A DNA stretch of 64,000 nt from Candidatus Reidiella endopervernicosa (lineage in GTDB: Bacteria > Pseudomonadota > Gammaproteobacteria > GCF-013343005): contig NZ_CP054491.1 in the NCBI RefSeq assembly GCF_013343005.1, forward strand, positions 1,054,001-1,118,000, in the 5' to 3' direction. The notes below the pieces were generated by a model. That model was not told where the DNA came from and did not search any database. It saw nothing but the letters and a program-made list of their open reading frames with translations. Made by a program: the position numbers and the translations under genes. Below, piece by piece: positions 9,154 through 17,157 of the stretch. Each line of letters starts with the position of its first letter. Position 1 is the stretch's first letter.

Positions 9154-10560
9154 ATGCCATTTATCCCCCACACTGAGGCGGAGGTGCGCGAGATGCTCTC
9201 CGCCATCGGCGTCTCCGATATCGAAACGCTGTTTGATGAGATCCCTGCCGATCTTCGTGTCGCCACACCCGAGTCGATCCCCGCCGCTCTGAGCGAGATG
9301 GAGTGCTCACGGTTGATGGGCGATCGCGCTGCGCAGGATGGACGTCCACTCAGCTTTATCGGTGCCGGTGCCTATGAGCACCATATCCCTGCCGTGGTGT
9401 GGGAGTTGGCAACACGCGGCGAGTTCTATACCGCTTACACTCCTTATCAGGCCGAGGCGAGTCAGGGCACGCTGCAGCTACTCTATGAGTTCCAGTCGAT
9501 GCTGACCCAGCTCACCGCGTTGGAGGTGGCTAACGCTTCGCTCTACGATGGTGCCTCGGCGCTGGCCGAAGCGGTATTGATGGCGGTACGTGCCAACCGT
9601 AAATCGAAATCGAAGAAGATTCTGATGCCAGCCACCGTTCATCCGCACTACCGTGCTACGGTCGATGCGATTGTGCGCAATCAGGGTATCGAACTGGTCG
9701 ATCTCCCCTACTGCAGCGATGGGGGCAACACGCTGCGCGACTCGCTGAGCCAGTACGAGGGTGAGGACTTCGCCGCACTGATCATCCCGCAGCCCAACTT
9801 CTTCGGTGCGCTGGAGGCGGTCGACGAGCTGACCGACTGGGCGCATGCCAACAAGATGCTTGTGATTGGTGTGGTCAACCCGCTGGCGCTGGCGCTGCTC
9901 ACCCCACCCGGTGAGTGGGGCGAGAGCGGTGCTGATATCGCTGTCGGTGAGGGGCAGCCGCTCGGCATTCCGCTCTCCTCGGGCGGTCCCTACTTCGGTT
10001 TCATGTGCGCCAAGCAGGCCTACGTGCGACAGATGCCGGGGCGTATTGTCGGTCGTACCGTTGATATCGAGGGCAAGGAGGGTTTCACCCTCACCCTGCA
10101 GGCGCGCGAGCAGCATATCCGTCGCTCCAAGGCGACCTCGAACATCTGTACCAACCAGGGTCTGATGACCACGGCGGCGACGATTCACATGGCGCTGGTC
10201 GGAGGTGAGGGCATGCGCAGGACTGCTGCGGCATCGCACGCCAATACCGCGATGCTGGTTGAGAAGCTGGCGGCTGTTGAGGGTGTAGAGAAGATCTTCA
10301 ATCGCCCCTTTTTCCACGAGGTGGTGCTGCGTTTCGAACCCAAACTGAAACCAATTCTGCGTGCCCTTGAGGCGCAGAACCTGCTCGGCGGTTATCTGCT
10401 TGAGGAGCACTATCCGGAGCTGGAGAACTGTCTGCTGGTCTGCGTCACCGAGACCAAGAGCGAGGGCAATATCACCAAGTTCGCCGAGAACATCGCACGT
10501 ATTATCGAGCGCCAGGGCGGACCGATCTGTACCAAGCTAAGACCGAAGGAGCCGCTCTAG
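9154..10560 (+). CDS. gcvPA: Glycine dehydrogenase (decarboxylating), subunit 1
   Basis: 468 residues from the ATG at 9154 ([15 protein letters not shown]), eight bases after gcvH; an upstream in-frame start inside gcvH adds 33 unlike residues and is rejected. The sequence has [15 protein letters not shown], the [19 protein letters not shown] region and [15 protein letters not shown], all typical of the N-terminal half of P protein. The two-subunit (PA/PB) form replaces the single long GcvP of E. coli. This half joins PB to make the PLP active site that decarboxylates glycine. Confidence 0.95.
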   Translation: MPFIPHTEAEVREMLSAIGVSDIETLFDEIPADLRVATPESIPAALSEMECSRLMGDRAAQDGRPLSFIGAGAYEHHIPAVVWELATRGEFYTAYTPYQAEASQGTLQLLYEFQSMLTQLTALEVANASLYDGASALAEAVLMAVRANRKSKSKKILMPATVHPHYRATVDAIVRNQGIELVDLPYCSDGGNTLRDSLSQYEGEDFAALIIPQPNFFGALEAVDELTDWAHANKMLVIGVVNPLALALLTPPGEWGESGADIAVGEGQPLGIPLSSGGPYFGFMCAKQAYVRQMPGRIVGRTVDIEGKEGFTLTLQAREQHIRRSKATSNICTNQGLMTTAATIHMALVGGEGMRRTAAASHANTAMLVEKLAAVEGVEKIFNRPFFHEVVLRFEPKLKPILRALEAQNLLGGYLLEEHYPELENCLLVCVTETKSEGNITKFAENIARIIERQGGPICTKLRPKEPL

Positions 10561-10573
10561 CGGGAGATGCCAG

Positions 10574-12031
10574 ATGTTGATATTTGAACACTCCCGTAGC
10601 GGAGCACGCGCTGCAGCACAGGCACCGCTCGAAGCGGTTGCGGTCACCGATATTCCTGCTGAGATGCTGCGTAAGCAGCCACCGGCGCTGCCCGAGGTTT
10701 CGGAGATGGAGGTGGTGCGCCACTACACGCGCCTGTCGCAGAAGAACTTCTCGATCGATACACACTTCTATCCGCTCGGCTCCTGCACCATGAAATACAA
10801 CCCGCGCGCCTCTAACCGGCTCGCAATGTTGCCCGGCTTCTTGGGACGCCACCCGCTGGCACCGGAGTCGTTTGGTCAGGGCATCCTCGCCTGTCTGCAC
10901 GATCTGCAGGAGATACTTAAGGATGTCACCGGTATGCAGGCGGTCTCGCTGACCCCGGCGGCCGGTGCGCAGGGTGAGTTTGCCGGTGTGGCGATGATTC
11001 GCGCCTATCACGATGCCCGTGAGGATAGTGAACGGTGTGAGATTCTGGTGCCCGATGCGGCACACGGCACCAATCCTGCCACCGCAGTGATGTGCGGTTA
11101 CAAGGTGCGTGAGATACCAACCGATAGTCATGGTGATGTCGATATCGAGGCGCTGCGTGCGGCGGTTGGTCCTCAGACTGCCGGTATTATGCTGACCAAC
11201 CCCTCAACGCTCGGTGTCTTCGAACAGAAGATCACCGAGATCGCAGGCATCGTGCATGAGGCGGGCGGGTTGCTCTACTACGATGGTGCCAATCTCAACG
11301 CAATCCTCGGCAAGGTACGCCCCGGTGATATGGGTTTTGATGTCATTCACCTCAATCTGCACAAGACCTTCTCCACCCCGCACGGCGGTGGTGGACCGGG
11401 CGCGGGTCCGGTTGGCGTTAGCGAACGACTGATCCCCTATCTGCCGGTGCCGATGGTTGAGCGTGAGGGTGAAAACTACCGCCTGCTGACCGAGAAGGAT
11501 TGTCCCGATACCATCGGTCGACTCTCTGCCTTTATGGGTAATGTGGGTGTGCTGCTGCGTGCCTACGTCTACGCGCGCATGGTCGGGCGCGAGGGGATGG
11601 AGCGGGTGGCCGAGTACGCCACGCTCAATGCCAACTATATGCTGGCTAAGCTGAGCGAGGCCGGTTTTGAACTCGCCTTTCCCGATCGTCGTGCCACACA
11701 CGAGTTTATCATCACCCTGCGCAAGGAGGCGAAGGAGCTCAACGCCACGGCGATGGATTTTGCCAAGCGGTTGCTCGATCACGGCTTCCATGCGCCGACG
11801 ACCTACTTCCCACTACTAGTTCCGGAGTGTCTGCTGATCGAACCGACCGAGTCGGAGTCGAAGGAGGCGGTCGATGGTTTCATTGCGGCGATGACTACGA
11901 TCCGTGAAGAGGCACAGCAGAATATCGATACCCTTAAAGAGGCGCCCCACACCCTGCCGGTTCGGCGTCTCGATGAGGTGCGTGCGGCTCGCGAGCTCGA
12001 CCTCGCCTGGAAACCGGCCAGCGAGAGCTGA
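10574..12031 (+). CDS. gcvPB: Glycine dehydrogenase (decarboxylating), subunit 2
   Basis: 485 residues, catalytic half of the P protein. The PLP lysine is in [18 protein letters not shown] (about residue 265-280), preceded by [12 protein letters not shown] and [19 protein letters not shown] near residue 70 is also characteristic. It decarboxylates glycine and passes aminomethyl to the lipoyl arm of GcvH. It sits 13 bases after gcvPA and 3 bases before dgkA, so all are probably one transcript. Confidence 0.95.
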   Translation: MLIFEHSRSGARAAAQAPLEAVAVTDIPAEMLRKQPPALPEVSEMEVVRHYTRLSQKNFSIDTHFYPLGSCTMKYNPRASNRLAMLPGFLGRHPLAPESFGQGILACLHDLQEILKDVTGMQAVSLTPAAGAQGEFAGVAMIRAYHDAREDSERCEILVPDAAHGTNPATAVMCGYKVREIPTDSHGDVDIEALRAAVGPQTAGIMLTNPSTLGVFEQKITEIAGIVHEAGGLLYYDGANLNAILGKVRPGDMGFDVIHLNLHKTFSTPHGGGGPGAGPVGVSERLIPYLPVPMVEREGENYRLLTEKDCPDTIGRLSAFMGNVGVLLRAYVYARMVGREGMERVAEYATLNANYMLAKLSEAGFELAFPDRRATHEFIITLRKEAKELNATAMDFAKRLLDHGFHAPTTYFPLLVPECLLIEPTESESKEAVDGFIAAMTTIREEAQQNIDTLKEAPHTLPVRRLDEVRAARELDLAWKPASES

Positions 12032-12034
12032 TCG

Positions 12035-12409
12035 ATGGCGGGCGGGACCGGACAGGGGTGGCGACGACTGATCAATGCCAGTCGCTATTCGGCCCAGGGA
12101 CTGCGTGCCGCCTGGCAGAATGAGGCCGCTTTTCGTCAAGAGCTGATCGCCTCCATTGTTTTGATCCCTGTTGCTCTCTGGCTCGGTACCACCGCGCTGG
12201 AGCGCAGTGTGCTGGTCGGCTCGCTGCTGCTGGTCTGGATCGTTGAGCTGGTCAACTCCGCCATTGAGGCGGTGGTTGATCGTACCGGTACGGAGCGTCA
12301 CGAGCTCTCGGGGCGCGCCAAGGATATTGGCTCTGCGGCGGTGATGATCGCGCTTATCAATGTGGCTGTGATCTGGTTGCTCTTCCTGTTGGAGCGTTTC
12401 GCTGCATAA
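12035..12409 (+). CDS. dgkA: Diacylglycerol kinase, prokaryotic type
   Basis: 124 residues, the family length. The catalytic surface is seen in RLINASRYSAQGLRAAWQNEAAFRQE at the N-terminus and in VNSAIEAVVDR with SGRAKDIGSAAVM, where the Glu and Asp of the active site fall. Three membrane helices follow the usual spacing. It phosphorylates diacylglycerol released by periplasmic glycan synthesis. The end-to-end position after gcvPB (three-base gap) is probably only transcriptional sharing. Confidence 0.93.
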   Translation: MAGGTGQGWRRLINASRYSAQGLRAAWQNEAAFRQELIASIVLIPVALWLGTTALERSVLVGSLLLVWIVELVNSAIEAVVDRTGTERHELSGRAKDIGSAAVMIALINVAVIWLLFLLERFAA

Positions 12410-12653
12410 CTCGCGTTCGGGTGAGGCTCTCTCCCGTGCGATTCTCTATTTCCATCGCCGTTTCTGGCGAGAATTTAATCAATCGCTCTGTCCCTCAAGG
12501 CCAAATTCTTTGATTTGAGGAAACCTCGACACGGTCACAGATTTGCACATGCTCCCTTGATTTGTTATCTATATGGGAAAATAATCCCAATTAGGCGGCT
12601 AGGTAGGCGCTCACATTGGCAGGCAATAAATCGCAATACCAGGGGGAAGGGAT

Positions 12654-14099
12654 ATGAAACCACGTAATGCAGCGCTTAGCGCAGCCGTAATGACGGCACT
12701 ACTCGGATTGACCGCCTGCGGTGGCGGCAGCTCATCGGGAACCGCAGCCAGTGGTGGGGCTACCACCACGGTGTCGGGTGTGATTACCGGCTTTGGTAGC
12801 GTCTACGTGAATGGCGTGCGCTATCCCACTACAGGATCCACTATCACTATGGATGATGCTCCGGTGGGTGATGACACCGCGCTGGCTCAGGGCATGGTGG
12901 TCACGCTTGAGGTCAATGAGAGCGGTGAGGCGGAGAGCATCGAGTATGACGATGAGCTGGAAGGGCTGGTTCAGGCCAATAATGTGGCGGCAAGTGGCAC
13001 GCTGACAGTGATGGGTATGACGGTCAATATCACCGACTCCCGTCTGGTCTATGATGCCAACGACTCCGGCTTCGCGACACTTGAGGATATCCCTGGTGAT
13101 TCGACCGTCTCGGTGGAGGTGAGTGGTTACTCCGATGGTAGCGGTGTGATCTATGCAACCCGCGTGGAGGTGAAGGATGACGATTGGAATATCGGTGATA
13201 GTGAGCTCGAGATCAAAGGCATTATCACCTCACTCGATGCTGGTGCCACAACCTTCTCCATCGGTACTCAGGTGGTGAATTACGCCACTGCCACACTGCC
13301 CTCGACAACCTTGGCTGACGGCCTCTATGTCGAGGTGAAGAGCGAAGATGGCTTTAACGGCAGCAGTGAGCTAATCGCCAGTGAGATCGAGATTGAAGAT
13401 GATGGTGATATGGATTTTGACGGTGAAGATGGTGATGAGGTAGAGATTCGCGGTGTCATCACCGAGGGTACCAATGAGGGTGATCCAGAGCAGTTCCGGG
13501 TTAACGGTCAGTTGGTAGAGATCAGTGGTGCGACCGTGTTTGAAGACGGTTTTACCTTTGCCGATCTGGTCGCCGGTGTCACTGTTGAGGTCGAGGGCGA
13601 GCTCAATGCCGATGGCATGTTGCTCGCAGCAGAGGTGGGTCTCGAAGAGGAAGATGAGGATGGTGAGACCGAGATCAAGGGCGTTGTTGAAGCGGTCGAT
13701 GCAGGGGCGGGTTCGGCGATCATGGTGATGGATATCACGGTGCTGGTGGAGAGTAATACCGTGTTTGTCGATGAGCGCGACGAAGAGCACCTCTTCAATC
13801 TGGATATGATCGTCAGCGAACTTGAAGGCACGGGCGATATGGTCGAGATGGATCTCTACTGGAACGCGAGTGAGGAGATTTTTGTCGCTACCAAGATCGA
13901 ACGTGTCGAGGATGATGGTGAGTCCGAGGTGGAGGGTGAGGTTACGGCGGTCGATGCGCCCTATATCGTGGTGGCCGGTATCACGGTCGACATCTCGGGT
14001 GTGGGTGGGTTCTCACCTATCGTAGGTGACCTTGTTGAGGTCGAAGGTAGTTACGATGCCGGCGTATTGACCGCAACCGAAGGTGAGATTGACGACTAA
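12654..14099 (+). CDS. Lipoprotein with repeated DUF5666-like domains
   Basis: 481 residues. A signal peptide with a lipobox (GLTAC, Cys about residue 22) is followed by a glycine/serine linker. The body is a tandem of 60-75-residue beta-rich units, each with a hydrophobic strand such as VSGVITGFGSVYVNGVRY, a V-x-V-E/V-E-G strand and an acidic segment; this is the DUF5666 pattern. It is very acidic (many D and E). It is predicted to be anchored in the outer membrane facing the periplasm; its function is unknown. A shorter relative lies at 15.0 kb, with a DUF6502-like gene between. The 244 bases upstream are AT-richer than the genes and hold no ORF. Confidence 0.82.
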   Translation: MKPRNAALSAAVMTALLGLTACGGGSSSGTAASGGATTTVSGVITGFGSVYVNGVRYPTTGSTITMDDAPVGDDTALAQGMVVTLEVNESGEAESIEYDDELEGLVQANNVAASGTLTVMGMTVNITDSRLVYDANDSGFATLEDIPGDSTVSVEVSGYSDGSGVIYATRVEVKDDDWNIGDSELEIKGIITSLDAGATTFSIGTQVVNYATATLPSTTLADGLYVEVKSEDGFNGSSELIASEIEIEDDGDMDFDGEDGDEVEIRGVITEGTNEGDPEQFRVNGQLVEISGATVFEDGFTFADLVAGVTVEVEGELNADGMLLAAEVGLEEEDEDGETEIKGVVEAVDAGAGSAIMVMDITVLVESNTVFVDERDEEHLFNLDMIVSELEGTGDMVEMDLYWNASEEIFVATKIERVEDDGESEVEGEVTAVDAPYIVVAGITVDISGVGGFSPIVGDLVEVEGSYDAGVLTATEGEIDD

Positions 14100-14118
14100 A
14101 TTCTCCTTGCGGAAGAGT

Positions 14119-14150
14119 CAGGGCGTGGTCAGAAGTGATCGCGCCCTGTT
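14119..14150 (+). terminator. Probable terminator after the DUF5666 lipoprotein gene
   Basis: CAGGGCG and CGCCCTG pair, with the inner GGTCA/TGATC arm closing on a GAAG loop, followed by TTCTATTG. The stem is strong but the T-run is poor, so termination may be partial. Confidence 0.55.
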
Positions 14151-14186
14151 CTATTGTGTGGCGTTGATATGGGATAGAATGCCCAA

Positions 14187-15008
14187 ATGAGCGTTGATCT
14201 TCACAAGGCGTTAACGGCGGCAGTTCTCAGGCTGTTACGCCCGCTGGTGCGTATTCTGCTACGCAACGGTATCTCCTACGGCGAGTTCACCGATCTATCC
14301 AAGCAGGTCTATATCGACGTGGCGGAGAGGGACTTCGTCCTGCCGGGTAAAAAACAGACCGTTTCTCGCATATCAATACTGACTGGGTTGTCGCGCAAGG
14401 AGGTTGCACGTATTCAGAAGCTCGACGCCCCGAGTGACCATCTGGCGAAACATAAACATAACCGGGCCGCGCGCGTTATCAGTGGCTGGATGACCGATGA
14501 GCGTTTCTCCAGCGAGGAGGAGCCAAGAGTGCTCGACTTCGAAGGCGGACAGGCGAGTTTCAGCGAACTGGTAAAACAGTATAGTGGCGACATGCCGGTG
14601 CGTTCGGTCTTCGATGAGATGGAGCGTGTCGGGGCGGTGGCGCGTGATGGTGAGGGACGTGTACATCTCAAGGTGCGCGCCTATACACCGCACGGTGATG
14701 AGGCGGGCAAACTCTTTATTCTCGGTAGCGATGCGGCCGATCTGGTAACAACCATCGATCACAATCTGCAAAATAGCGGTGGCGAGCTGCGCTTCCAACG
14801 CAAGGTCGCCTACGACAACCTGCCACGCGATGTGATTCCAAAACTACGCAAGTTGGGTGACAAGCGAGCTCAGAATCTGCTGGAAAGTGTGAACCGCTTC
14901 CTGGTAGCCCACGATCGCGACATGAATAGTGAGGCGGAGGGAGAGGGGCGTATGCGTGCTGGTTACGCCATCTACTACTTCGAAGAGGATCTTTCCGAAG
15001 AGGAATAG
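14187..15008 (+). CDS. DUF6502 family protein with a predicted helix-turn-helix
   Basis: 273 residues, soluble, no signal peptide. The N-terminal region LLRPLVRILLRNGISYGEF is followed by YIDVAERDF and a likely helix-turn-helix in VSRISILTGLSRKEVARIQ (about residues 57-75). Later parts (VLDFEGGQASFSELVKQYSGDMP) match the DUF6502 group, which is often found next to DUF5666 lipoprotein genes. A DNA-binding regulator of the neighbouring lipoproteins is my inference. The stop is two bases before the next ATG, so it is co-transcribed with the second lipoprotein. Confidence 0.75.
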   Translation: MSVDLHKALTAAVLRLLRPLVRILLRNGISYGEFTDLSKQVYIDVAERDFVLPGKKQTVSRISILTGLSRKEVARIQKLDAPSDHLAKHKHNRAARVISGWMTDERFSSEEEPRVLDFEGGQASFSELVKQYSGDMPVRSVFDEMERVGAVARDGEGRVHLKVRAYTPHGDEAGKLFILGSDAADLVTTIDHNLQNSGGELRFQRKVAYDNLPRDVIPKLRKLGDKRAQNLLESVNRFLVAHDRDMNSEAEGEGRMRAGYAIYYFEEDLSEEE

Positions 15009-15010
15009 TA

Positions 15011-16017
15011 ATGATGGCTATACGACATATCTCATATCTGCTCGCGATCGCACTGGTGACGGTGCTGAGCGCGTGCAATTCCGGCGGCTCGACCAACGTC
15101 GCCGAAGGTGGTATCGGTGGTACCGGCATCACCACCTCAGGGCAGATCACGGCATTTGGATCGATCTGGGTGAATGGTATCGAGTTTGAAACCGATTCGG
15201 CCTCAATCTTCGTCGAAGGGACAGAGGAGTTTGGAGATGATCAGGATCATCTCGATGAGTGCATGGTCGTAACGGTCGTCGGAACGGTTAATGCCGATGG
15301 TGTCAGCGGCACCGCCGATGTCGTCAGATTTGCTGATGAGATGGAGGGGACGGTTGATGCCAATAATGTGGCGGCCAGCAATACTCTGACGGTAATGTCA
15401 CAGACGGTAACAGTCACTGCCTCAACCTGTTTTGAAGATGATAGCGGTGCTTCCATCGCATCACTTGCCGATATACCGGTCAATGCCGTGGTAGAGGTCA
15501 GTGGATTCTCCGATGGGCAGGGCAACATTGTCGCGACTCGGGTTGAGGTTAAAGCGGGTGCCTGGACAGGTGAGGAGCTTGAGTTGAAAGGTGTCGTAGA
15601 CAATCTCAATACAGGTGCTGAGACTTTTGAGATTGGCGCACTGATCATCGACTACAGCAGTGCGGATCTGAGTGAGCTGGGAGCGACGCCGCTCACCAAT
15701 GGTCTCTATGTCGAGGTCGAGAGCGAATCAGCAATTGTTGGTGGTGTGATGGATGCAGATGAGGTTGAGCTCGAGGATGAGGATGGTGAGTGGGGCCATG
15801 ACGGTGATGATGGCGAAGAGTATGAACTCGAAGGTGTCATCAACACCATCATCAACTCTGAGCAGATCGAGGTGAATGGTCAGCTGGTCGATATCAGTGA
15901 GTCGCCAGACTATGAGGGGGCGATATCAGTGATCTGTTTGCCGGAGCGGTTGTGACGATTGAAGGTACGTTTGATGCCTTCGGTTTCCTAGTGGCCAGCG
16001 AGATTGAGTTCCACTAG
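15011..16017 (+). pseudogene. Second DUF5666-like lipoprotein gene, with a frameshift near its 3' end
   Basis: The signal peptide ends in a lipobox (VLSAC, Cys about residue 21), followed by a region like the 12.65 kb paralogue (ITTSGQITAFGSIWVNGIEF; DANNVAASNTLTVM matches QANNVAASGTLTVM). The reading frame as given stops at 15955. One base later in phase, from about 15930, the sequence continues DLFAGAVVTIEGTFDAFGF and ends at TAG 16015-16017, closely matching the DLVAGVTVEVEGEL unit of the paralogue. So a single base appears lost near 15925-15932. It could be a real mutation or a consensus error; if corrected the product is about 335 residues. Confidence 0.75.
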
Positions 16018-16033
16018 CCGGGCTAACATCAAT

Positions 16034-16070
16034 CCTTCAGGAACACCGTTGCGCTGTTTCTGAAGGTTTC
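16034..16070 (+). terminator. Terminator-like hairpin after the lipoprotein/DUF6502 pair
   Basis: CCTTCAGGAACA pairs with TGTTTCTGAAGG (eleven of twelve positions) around CCGTTGCGC, followed by TTTCTATTCC. It lies 17 bases after the restored stop of the second lipoprotein gene, which supports that stop as the real gene end. Confidence 0.65.
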
Positions 16071-16143
16071 TATTCCTTGTCTTGCACCCGTGCTGCGGGT
16101 AAGTTGTCCCTCTTCCACTTTGACAACAACAAGGAACCGCTCC

Positions 16144-17076
16144 ATGTCAGCACTGATCTGCGGCTCGATCGCATTCGATACCATCATGGTCTTCCACGAC
16201 CAGTTCAAGAATCACATCCTGCCCGACAAGGTTCACATGCTGAACATCTCCTTCCTGGTGCCCGATATGCGCCGTGAGTATGGCGGCTGTGCCGGTAACA
16301 TCGCCTACAACCTGAAGCTGCTCGGTGGTGATCCACTGCCGATGGCAACGGTAGGACGCGATTTCGATCCCTATGGTGAGTGGCTGGAGGATTGCGGTAT
16401 CGACACCACCCATATGCGGGTGCTGGAGAATACCTACACCGCGCAGGCGTTCATCACCACCGATCAGGACGACAACCAGATCACCGCCTTCCACCCCGGC
16501 GCGATGAGCTTCGCCCACGAGAACAGTGTTGCAGATACCGAGGGTGTCACCATCGGTATCGTCGCCCCCGATGGTCGCGACGGCATGATCGAGCACGCGC
16601 AGCAGTTTGTAGAGGCGGGTGTTCCCTTTATCTTCGATCCGGGCCAGGGCCTACCGATGTTTGACGGCGAGGATCTGCTCAAGTTTGTCGATCAGGCGAC
16701 GTGGGTGACGGTCAATGACTATGAGGCACAGCTGCTGGAGGATCGTACCGGCAAGTCGCCACATGAGATCGCCGAGCGGGTAGAAGCGCTGATCATTACC
16801 CGTGGTGGTGAGGGTTCGCATATCTACACCGCTGAGAAACGTCTGGAGATCCCCGCCGCCACCGCGTCAGCGATCAGTGATCCAACCGGATGTGGTGATG
16901 CCTATCGTGCCGGTCTGCTCTATGGTCTGATGAACGACCTCGACTGGGAGACTACCGGACGTATCGCTTCGCTAATGGGGGCGATCAAGATCTCTCATCA
17001 CGGAACCCAGAACCACCGCTTCACGATTGATGAGTTCAAGGCGCTCTATGCCAAGGAGTTCTCCAGTAGCTTCTAG
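16144..17076 (+). CDS. PfkB-family carbohydrate/nucleoside kinase (adenosine kinase-like)
   Basis: 310 residues from the ATG at 16144, preceded by an AAGGA ribosome site; an in-frame ATG at 16090 would add 18 unlike residues. Family signatures are the N-terminal GGCAGNIAYNLKLLGG and the C-terminal DPTGCGDAYRAGLLYG, where the second Asp is the catalytic base. The region IITRGGEGS is the phosphate-binding part. The pattern is closest to proteins annotated as carbohydrate kinase or adenosine kinase; the substrate cannot be set here. It stands alone between two terminators. Confidence 0.85.
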   Translation: MSALICGSIAFDTIMVFHDQFKNHILPDKVHMLNISFLVPDMRREYGGCAGNIAYNLKLLGGDPLPMATVGRDFDPYGEWLEDCGIDTTHMRVLENTYTAQAFITTDQDDNQITAFHPGAMSFAHENSVADTEGVTIGIVAPDGRDGMIEHAQQFVEAGVPFIFDPGQGLPMFDGEDLLKFVDQATWVTVNDYEAQLLEDRTGKSPHEIAERVEALIITRGGEGSHIYTAEKRLEIPAATASAISDPTGCGDAYRAGLLYGLMNDLDWETTGRIASLMGAIKISHHGTQNHRFTIDEFKALYAKEFSSSF

Positions 17077-17091
17077 GCGCGATCGTTGACA

Positions 17092-17122
17092 CAAAAACGG
17101 GCTCTTCGGAGCCCGTTTTTAT
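17092..17122 (+). terminator. Bidirectional rho-independent terminator
   Basis: ACGGGCTC-TTCG-GAGCCCGT stem (17097-17116) with AAAAA before and TTTTT after. It serves the kinase gene on + and can serve the GGDEF-EAL gene ending at 17158 on the minus strand. Confidence 0.93.
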
Positions 17123-17157
17123 TGGTGGTCTACTGTCAGGATATTTCGAACAACTGA

